From Candidatus Buchananbacteria bacterium (GTDB taxonomy: Bacteria; Patescibacteriota; Patescibacteriia; Buchananbacterales; UBA6539), in contig JAFGGX010000011.1 of assembly GCA_016930315.1 (NCBI GenBank), forward strand, positions 1-40,191: a stretch of 40,191 nt of DNA, in the 5' to 3' direction. A program made the position numbers and the translations under genes. Below, piece after piece: positions 19,301-26,247 of this stretch (positions within the stretch are counted from its first letter, which is position 1; every line of letters begins with the position of its first letter). A model generated the notes under the pieces. The model did no database searches. It had not been told where the DNA came from and saw only the letters and a program-made list of their open reading frames with translations.

Positions 19301-21527
19301 TGGTCAGACCGCCACTTGTTTGGATATGGGTAGTGTTACCCAGACCGGCATCCCCGGCTTGTCTAGCTTGATTACTTATAATCCAGGTCAAGAAGATTAT
19401 GATAATGATGGAACTGGATACATCGCTGATTTTTGTATTGATTATGACAAAGACGGTTTTGGCGATTGGCCTTTTTATACTAACAGCTCTGATCCAACAA
19501 CTGAAAATGTTTTGACCACCAATCAAAAGCAACATTTTCAAGCTTGTCAGCCACCGGCCAGCAGCTTTTCTTCAATTGATTTAGATAATTGTCCGGGTGG
19601 TCCATCTGGGGTGGCTTTAAATTGTTATGATCCAGACTTATCGAGTGTGGTGATTTCTTGCAGTAACCCTAGTCAGATTGATACGGATGGTGATTTGTAT
19701 GGTGATATTTGTGATTTATGTGATCCTAGTGCTCAATGTTGTAGTAATAGCGACTGTGCTGGTATAACAGCTGTTTTTACCGAAGGTCCTTTTACTATGA
19801 TTTTTTCTAAAGATCGGATGTATACTTATTATGACGGCGCTTGGTTGCCAGAGTCGAGCGGTCGAAGTGGTTATTTTAAGGATTTAGTTAAGGATGCAAA
19901 CAATCAGAATCCAGTTCCGATGATTGATGGTAAATACCCTTGGGATGATGCTGGTATTACCGCCATTAATCAAAGATATGATTGGACTTTTATATACAGC
20001 GGGAATAAGATGTGGAGCGTTCAAGGTTCTTGGATCCCGAATCTTAATTTGTTAGTTAATTCTTGGGTTCCGAACAATGATGATTTAAAAAATTTAAATT
20101 GGGTTACTGATTATATAGTCCCTGGTGTTTTGGGAACTGGAAAAGTCGAAGACGTAATGAAAAATCCTGGTTCTATGGTGCCGCCACCAATTGACGGTAA
20201 ATACCCTTGGGATGATGCTGGAATTACGGCAGCTGGTGAAACACTTGATTTTGGTTGGATAATCAGTAAAGATAAAATTTGGTTTTTTGATTTTGTGAAT
20301 GGAGATTATGATCCAACTTTAACAGGCAGGCTAGATCAACTATGGTCAAATGCTCCAACCGTTGATGGTCTCAAGCCATGGGAAGGGGGTGGGGTGACTG
20401 CCTTTACTCCAGAATTCAACGGGGTCTCAATGAAAATATTTAGCGGTAATCGAGTCTGGTATAAAAACGTAGGCTGGGGAACTCATGGGCTGGCAAAAGA
20501 TATTTATCCTTGGTCGGCTCGAACGGGCTTGGGTACTAGCTGTGTGGCTGATATGTGTCAATATAGTTCTAATACTCCACCACCGCCAAGTGCTTGTGGT
20601 GATGGTTATTGTGCTTATGGTGAAAATTGTCCAGTTGATTGTCCAGTTGAAGATTGGTGCAGTGATTTGGTCGATAATAATGCTAATGGTTGTATTGATG
20701 GTGCCGATTGGGCCTGTCGGGGGAGTGAAAATAATTGTAGTGATGGTATTGATAACAATTGTAACGGTTTAGTTGATTCATCTGATCCAGACTGCTCAGG
20801 TGCTCCTGATCCAACGCCTGCCAATCCTCCAACAGCCAATCTACGAGTCATCAATTTATCAACCGGCAATGTGTATTTGCCTGATCAGAATTTTGCTTCA
20901 GCGTTGCCAGATGGTAATTATGGAGTGATGATGGATGCTAATGCCGGGACAAATTTAATTTCTTCTTGGTCGATGGATGTAACTAAAAACATTGGATTGG
21001 TTGCTAATTGCGGTAATAACTATACTCCGACGGTTAGCTCGGTTGCTAGTTATATTCAAGGTGCCAGCCCTAGTTATGATTGTACTTTTAATGTTGATGG
21101 CAATGACCATGGCGGAGGAATAGTCAAAGTTGATTTAGCTGTCACCGATTCGGCCAATATTGTTACCGATAAAATCTATAATTATACCGGCAGCATTGCT
21201 GAATGTCCAAGAATCGACGCTTTTATCGCGGGTAGTTGGCAAACGGTTGGTCGAGCAATTTATAAAAAATCTGGCATCCAAAATATTGGTCAGTGGGATA
21301 TTGATTTGCCAGTCCCAGCTAGCCGCTTTAGATTAGTTGAAGATGAACCGGAAATTTCTTATATTAATTGGATTAGAGGTGATGATCAACTGTGGAATTT
21401 AGGTGCGATCGAAACCAAACCGGCCTCTTATTTTGGGGCGACCGATGGCTCAGTCCATGAGTTTAGTTTTGAAAAGCCAGTGACAAAATTGTCAACTTAT
21501 GGTTATTATGAATATATTAACAATTAA
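7329..21527 (+). CDS. Giant (4732 aa) mosaic surface protein with pilin-like N-terminal anchor
   Basis: Single uninterrupted 14.2-kb ORF. N-terminus is paralogous to the upstream protein; contains TIG-like, LamG-like, Myxococcus-type Cys repeat, TSP3 and MopE-type DGIDNNCNG motifs. Confidence 0.93.
   Translation: [4732 protein letters not shown]
8548..8613 (+). other. Motif [23 protein letters not shown] in the giant protein
   Basis: Matches the recurrent bacterial extracellular motif C-N-x-x-K-D-x-D-E-T-x-V-D-C-G-G-x-x-C-x-x-C, followed by a TIG/IPT-like segment. Confidence 0.6.
9610..10275 (+). other. LamG-like (concanavalin A-like) domain in the giant protein
   Basis: [10 protein letters not shown]...[23 protein letters not shown]...LLIGARQ...[21 protein letters not shown]...[12 protein letters not shown]. 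Confidence 0.85.
12886..15360 (+). repeat. About ten Myxococcus-type Cys-rich repeats (CGNGxxExGExCDxG..GCSxxC) in the giant protein
   Basis: [147 protein letters not shown]. Confidence 0.9.
18300..18650 (+). other. Pseudopilin (GspG-like) soluble domain embedded in the giant protein
   Basis: [27 protein letters not shown]...[27 protein letters not shown] resembles prepilin/pseudopilin bodies, without the hydrophobic N-terminal helix. Confidence 0.6.
18776..19085 (+). other. Thrombospondin type 3-like Ca-binding repeats in the giant protein
   Basis: [35 protein letters not shown]...[14 protein letters not shown]. Confidence 0.85.
19761..20520 (+). other. Four-repeat hemopexin-like segment in the giant protein
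   Basis: Repeat starts GITAVF (19761), GITAIN (19953), GITAAG (20220), GVTAFT (20391), each followed by [IF]-x-S-[GK]-[ND]-[KR]-[MIV]-[WY]. Confidence 0.45.
20655..20800 (+). other. MopE-type DGIDNNCNG motif region in the giant protein
   Basis: [42 protein letters not shown]. Confidence 0.65.
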
Positions 21528-21547
21528 TTTATTAATAAAATTCTAAT

Positions 21548-22249
21548 ATGTTTGATGAACAAAAACCCCAAACCAACCAAAGTCAGGGTCAATCATTAAA
21601 TCAACCACCTCAACCGCCAAATAATTTGCCAGGCATGGCTCAAACCAAAGCCTCTCATGAGCCAGAAGATATTTTATCGGAGATTGATCCGGTCAAAAAT
21701 GTTGAACGGCCAACTAAACCCTCTGATTTGGAAATGCCACCAGTTGCGGCTATGCCGCCAGAGCCAAAAGCTAGGCCGACTGAACCATTTTTTCAACGTT
21801 TTAAAAAAGTAATCATTTTAGTAATTTTAATTTTAATTGTTGCTATTTTAGCTTGGGCTAGTTTTTATGCTTACCAGCGATTTTTCTCCCAGCCTGGTGC
21901 TGTTGTTAATAATCAGCCTCAGACTAATCAAGATAGTCAACCACAAACTCCTCAGGACGTTAATCAGGTTGAAAATAATCAGCCAGCTGTCAATAATCAA
22001 GGTCAACCATCTGCTATTCAACCATTGGACAGTGATAAAGATGGCCTAACCGACGAACAAGAAGCAGTCTATGGGACTGATCCGCTGTCGGCTGATACTG
22101 ACGGTGATGGGTTAACCGATAACGATGAAATAAAATTTTATAAAACTGATCCTAATAATCCAGATACCGATGGCGATGGTTTTAATGATGGCAGCGAGGT
22201 TCAAAATGGCTATGATCCAAAAGGGCCAGGTAAATTAGTTCAACCTTAA
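21548..22249 (+). CDS. Single-pass membrane protein with TSP3/EF-hand-like Ca-binding repeats
   Basis: TM segment VIILVILILIVAILAWASFYAY, then DSDKDGLTDEQEAVYGTDPLSADTDGDGLTDNDEIKFYKTDPNNPDTDGDGFNDG. Confidence 0.88.
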   Translation: MFDEQKPQTNQSQGQSLNQPPQPPNNLPGMAQTKASHEPEDILSEIDPVKNVERPTKPSDLEMPPVAAMPPEPKARPTEPFFQRFKKVIILVILILIVAILAWASFYAYQRFFSQPGAVVNNQPQTNQDSQPQTPQDVNQVENNQPAVNNQGQPSAIQPLDSDKDGLTDEQEAVYGTDPLSADTDGDGLTDNDEIKFYKTDPNNPDTDGDGFNDGSEVQNGYDPKGPGKLVQP

Positions 22250-22270
22250 TTTTAATTATTGGATATAAAG

Positions 22271-23251
22271 ATGTTTGGTAAAAAGAAAAAAAATATTAAA
22301 AGCAACCAACCGCCGTTAGCTGTTGATTTTGATGCCAATGTTGCCGCTCAAGTCCATGTGATGCCTCAGCGTTTTTACCAAACGGTAGAGAAAAAAAAGA
22401 TTCACTGGTTGGTTATTATCCCGATTGTTTTGGTAGTCGTTATTGGTTTGTCAGTTGGCGTATATTTTTTGTTTTTTAATACACCAGCCAGTCAACCGGT
22501 AGCAGTCAACCAGGCAAATACTACCAATCAAAATACTCAGCTTAACTCTAATCAACCGATTAATCAGGCTATTAATCAAAATATCAACAGCAATCAAAAT
22601 GTTAATACTGATGTCAGCTCCTCAACGGATAATTTAGTTAATCCGCTGCCGGTTGTTAATCAAAATCAAAATATCAATATTAATATTACTGATCAAATTC
22701 CTCAGGCAGGGCCAGATCAGGATGGGGATAAATTGTCTGACGCAGAAGAAAGTCTCTATGGCACCAACCCGGCTAACTCAGACACCGATGGGGATGGTTA
22801 TTCAGACGGTAATGAATTGGTCAACAACTATGATCCGTTAAAGCCGCAACTTAGTTTAGATGCCTCTGGTTTATTTGGCGCTTATCAAGGTAATGGTTAT
22901 AGTTTAATTTATCCGACCAGTTGGTTGGTTAAAAAAAGTGGTGATGACGTTATTTTTCAGGCTGGTGATGGTACATTTGTTCAGTTAGTAAAAATTAATA
23001 ATGCCGACAAATTAAGCGTTTCTAATTGGTTTAATCAACAATTTCCAAATGCTGGTGCAACAGTTGGCTCAATTAAAATTAATAATTTGTATGGCTTAAG
23101 ATCAAATGATAAATTAAAATATTATCTGGCTGATTTACAAACTCCAGATTATATTTATTTTTTATCTTATAATCTAAGTCAGGCTAAGCAAATTAATTTT
23201 TTGACTACTTTTAATGTGATGCTCAATAGTTTTAAATTAGCTACTCAGTAA
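22271..23251 (+). CDS. Membrane-anchored protein with Ca-binding repeats and a C-terminal globular domain
   Basis: TM IIPIVLVVVIGLSVGVYFLFF, Asn/Gln-rich linker, DQDGDKLSDAEESLYGTNPANSDTDGDGYSDGNE. The track starts at TTG 22259; the in-frame ATG at 22271 is preferred. Confidence 0.82.
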   Translation: MFGKKKKNIKSNQPPLAVDFDANVAAQVHVMPQRFYQTVEKKKIHWLVIIPIVLVVVIGLSVGVYFLFFNTPASQPVAVNQANTTNQNTQLNSNQPINQAINQNINSNQNVNTDVSSSTDNLVNPLPVVNQNQNININITDQIPQAGPDQDGDKLSDAEESLYGTNPANSDTDGDGYSDGNELVNNYDPLKPQLSLDASGLFGAYQGNGYSLIYPTSWLVKKSGDDVIFQAGDGTFVQLVKINNADKLSVSNWFNQQFPNAGATVGSIKINNLYGLRSNDKLKYYLADLQTPDYIYFLSYNLSQAKQINFLTTFNVMLNSFKLATQ

Positions 23252-23256
23252 TTTTT

Positions 23257-23694
23257 ATGATTGAGTTGGAAATTAATCAGTCCACTGGCAGTCGGTTGCC
23301 CACATCATTTTTTGAGTCTTGGATCAAAAAGGTATCTAAAGTAGTAGGCTTAAGGGGTAACTTTAAAGTTTCGGTAGCAATTATTGGTGAGGCTGAGATG
23401 AAAAAAATCAATTATCAGTCAAGGGGAAAGAAAAAAGCAACTAATGTTTTAAGTTTTGCTGAAATTGATTTAAAGAACACAAAATTTGTTCAGGTTGATA
23501 ATGGCTACTTAGGAGAAGTACTTATCTGTTATCCGATTGCTGTTAAACAGGCAAAAGTTGCCAGTATGCCAATCAAGGCAGAAGTGGCAAGGTTGTTTGT
23601 CCATGGATTGCTGCATTTATTGGGTTATGATCACATTAAAGATAAACAAGCAGCGGTGATGGAAGCAATTGAGGATAAAGTATTCAGTGATTGA
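23257..23694 (+). CDS. ybeY: rRNA maturation endoribonuclease YbeY
   Basis: NYQSRGKKKATNVLSF and HGLLHLLGYDH metal-binding motif. Confidence 0.95.
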   Translation: MIELEINQSTGSRLPTSFFESWIKKVSKVVGLRGNFKVSVAIIGEAEMKKINYQSRGKKKATNVLSFAEIDLKNTKFVQVDNGYLGEVLICYPIAVKQAKVASMPIKAEVARLFVHGLLHLLGYDHIKDKQAAVMEAIEDKVFSD

Positions 23695-23723
23695 TTGCCT
23701 AATTAATCTAATTGTGTTAAAAT
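23695..23723 (+). promoter_or_regulatory. Sigma70-type promoter for ftsA-ftsZ
   Basis: TTGCCT (23695-23700), 17-nt spacer, TAAAAT (23718-23723). Confidence 0.6.
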
Positions 23724-23750
23724 AAGCGTAGTAAAGTTTCATTTTTTTAT

Positions 23751-25007
23751 ATGTCAGAACAAGAAATAATTGCCGGTTTAGATATTGGTTCTTCGATGGT
23801 GCGTTTGGCAGTTGGTCAGAGATCGGGTGACGCTAATGAGGCAGTCCATATTATTGGTTTAGCCCAAAGTCCAGCCGAAGGCATTAATCGAGGGGTAATA
23901 TCTAGTATTGAAGATGCCGTGTCGGCAATTTCTGCTTGCATTGAAAAAGCCGAACGGATGATCGGCCTGCCCATCAATAGTGCTTGGGTGGGTATTTCTG
24001 GTAGTCACATTACCTCTCAAGAAAGCAAAGGGGTAGTGGCAGTCGCTCGGTCTGACGGTGAAATTACTGAATCAGATGTTGAGCGGGCTGTTGAAGCAGC
24101 CAGAACCGTGGCCACCCCGCCGAATTATGAAATTTTACACGTGATTCCTCGCAGTTTTACCGTTGATGGTCAGTCGGGGATCAAAGATCCGGTTGGCATG
24201 AACGGTGTCAGGGTCGAAGTTGATACTCAAATTATTCAGGGTTTAAGTTCACAGATTAAAAATTTAACCAAAGCAGTTTATCGGACTGGGATCGAAATCG
24301 AAGATTTAGTTTTTTCAATTTTAGCTACCGCCGAAGCGTCGGTCTCTAGTCGCCAAAAAGATTTAGGAGTAGTGGTAATTAATATCGGCGGGTCAACTAC
24401 CAGCCTGGTGGTTTTTGAAGAAGGCGATGTTTTACACACAGCCGTTTTGCCAGTTGGTTCTGATCATATTACCTCAGACATTGCTATTGGTTTAAGAATT
24501 TCAATCGATAGCGCTGAAAAAATTAAATTAGAATATGGTTCGGCTATTTCTGCTAAGGCCAGTAAACGAGATGAAATTGATATTGGTGAAATGGAAGGGG
24601 AGGAAAGTAATTTAATTTCTCGTAAGTATGTGGCCGAAATCATCGAAGCTCGAGTTGAAGAAATTTTTGAAAAAATTGATAAAGAATTGCAAAAAATTGA
24701 TCGTAGTGGCAAATTGCCAGCCGGTGTAGTTTTAACCGGCGGTGGATCAAAATTGCCAGAATTAGTTGATTTGGCTAAAAAGCATTTACGGTTACCAGCC
24801 ACTATCGTTCAAGGTCACAATATAAATTCAGTTTTAGACAAAGCAACCGATCCGGCGTTTACCACCGCTATTGGTTTGGTGCTATGGGGTAATCAATTAG
24901 GCGGTCAGCAGAATCGAGGAGGTATTGGGGGCGCGGTTGGTAAAATATTTAATTTTAAATCAGCTAGCAGTCAAATTAAAAAAATATTTAAAAAAATCAT
25001 TCCCTAA
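23751..25007 (+). CDS. ftsA: Cell division protein FtsA
   Basis: [49 protein letters not shown]; basic amphipathic C-terminus; adjacent to ftsZ. Confidence 0.95.
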   Translation: MSEQEIIAGLDIGSSMVRLAVGQRSGDANEAVHIIGLAQSPAEGINRGVISSIEDAVSAISACIEKAERMIGLPINSAWVGISGSHITSQESKGVVAVARSDGEITESDVERAVEAARTVATPPNYEILHVIPRSFTVDGQSGIKDPVGMNGVRVEVDTQIIQGLSSQIKNLTKAVYRTGIEIEDLVFSILATAEASVSSRQKDLGVVVINIGGSTTSLVVFEEGDVLHTAVLPVGSDHITSDIAIGLRISIDSAEKIKLEYGSAISAKASKRDEIDIGEMEGEESNLISRKYVAEIIEARVEEIFEKIDKELQKIDRSGKLPAGVVLTGGGSKLPELVDLAKKHLRLPATIVQGHNINSVLDKATDPAFTTAIGLVLWGNQLGGQQNRGGIGGAVGKIFNFKSASSQIKKIFKKIIP

Positions 25008-25015
25008 TCTATCAT

Positions 25016-26185
25016 ATGGCAGAAATCAAACCAGAAATTGAAACTTTTGCAAAAATTAAAGTAGTTGGCGTCGGTGGCTCCGGCGGCAGTGCGATAAACC
25101 GCATGATCAATGCAAAAATTAAAGGCGTTGATTTTTTAGCGATCAATACTGACGTCCAAGCCTTACATCACTCATTGGCCAAAAATAAACTGCATATTGG
25201 TAAAGTGACCACTCGTGGCTTGGGGGCTGGGATGGATCCTGGCGTTGGTCTAAAAGCCGCTGAGGAAAGCCAGAATGAAATTCGTGATGTCTTAAAAGGA
25301 TCAGACATGGTTTTTATTACTTGTGGCTTAGGTGGTGGTACCGGTAGCGGTGCCGGTCCGGTAGTGGCAAGTATTGCCAAAGATTCTGGTGCTTTGACTA
25401 TCGCTGTTGTTACCAAACCTTTCTCTTTTGAAGGGGCGCAACGACGTGAGATTGCCGAGCGAGCCTTAGAAGATTTAAAAGAAAGTGTTGATGCAATTGT
25501 GACTATTCCTAATGATCGGTTGTTGCAGATTATTGATAAAAAAACCTCATTACTCGAAGCTTTTACTATTTGTGACGATGTTTTGCAGCAGGGAGTCCAG
25601 GGTATTGCCGAATTAATTACCATGCCGGGTTTGATTAATGTTGACTTTGCTGATGTTAGAACAATTATGCGCGAAACCGGTTCCGCCTTAATGGGGATTG
25701 GTCAAGGAGCGGGTGAAAATCGAGCAGTGGAAGCGGCTAAAGCCGCCATTTCTAGCCCGTTGCTTGAATTGGCAATTGAGGGAGCTAAAGGGATATTGTT
25801 CAGTGTGGTTGGTGGTCCATCAATGACTATGCATGAAGTTAATGAGGCAGCTAAAATTATTACTCAATCAGCTGACGACAATGCCAAGGTAATATTTGGC
25901 GCTGTTATTAATAATGACATGAAAGACGAAGTTAAAATTACAGTGGTGGCGACTGGTTTTTCGGCTCGATCTAATGCTAATAAGCATGAATCTAATCAAT
26001 CAGTCGAGCAGCATTACGAACCGCCTGCAAAATTGGTTGAAAAAAGAGTTGCCCTAGAGCAAAAAGATGATTTTAAGAGATTACAAAAAAAAGAATCTAA
26101 AAATAATTTAGTTGAAGAGTTAGAAAAAACTCCCGAGGATGAAGAGCTAGAAATTCCGGCTTTCATTCGAAAGAAAATGAAATAG
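25016..26185 (+). CDS. ftsZ: Cell division protein FtsZ
   Basis: [27 protein letters not shown] tubulin signature, C-terminal peptide [12 protein letters not shown]. Confidence 0.98.
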   Translation: MAEIKPEIETFAKIKVVGVGGSGGSAINRMINAKIKGVDFLAINTDVQALHHSLAKNKLHIGKVTTRGLGAGMDPGVGLKAAEESQNEIRDVLKGSDMVFITCGLGGGTGSGAGPVVASIAKDSGALTIAVVTKPFSFEGAQRREIAERALEDLKESVDAIVTIPNDRLLQIIDKKTSLLEAFTICDDVLQQGVQGIAELITMPGLINVDFADVRTIMRETGSALMGIGQGAGENRAVEAAKAAISSPLLELAIEGAKGILFSVVGGPSMTMHEVNEAAKIITQSADDNAKVIFGAVINNDMKDEVKITVVATGFSARSNANKHESNQSVEQHYEPPAKLVEKRVALEQKDDFKRLQKKESKNNLVEELEKTPEDEELEIPAFIRKKMK

Positions 26186-26212
26186 ATTTAAATTTAGCTT
26201 AAAAATTGGGGC

Positions 26213-26241
26213 TTGCTGGCTTTTTAAAAATAGCATATAAT
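26213..26241 (+). promoter_or_regulatory. Sigma70-type promoter of the nrd leader
   Basis: TTGCTG (26213-26218), 17-nt spacer, TATAAT (26236-26241). Confidence 0.7.
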
Positions 26242-26247
26242 AAATAT

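Noticed and set aside
11016-20869. Many 60-100-aa ORFs in alternate frames of the giant gene
   Set aside because: Expected by chance inside a 14-kb ORF with biased composition; none has family motifs or RBS.
22259-22270. TTG start for the second Ca-repeat protein
   Set aside because: An in-frame ATG lies 12 nt downstream (22271) and gives a more natural N-terminus (MFGKKKKN).
24464-24802. 112-aa minus-strand ORF inside ftsA
   Set aside because: Shadow frame of a conserved CDS.
25168-25623. 151-aa minus-strand ORF inside ftsZ
   Set aside because: Complete overlap with the highly conserved ftsZ CDS and no recognisable protein pattern; antisense shadow ORF.
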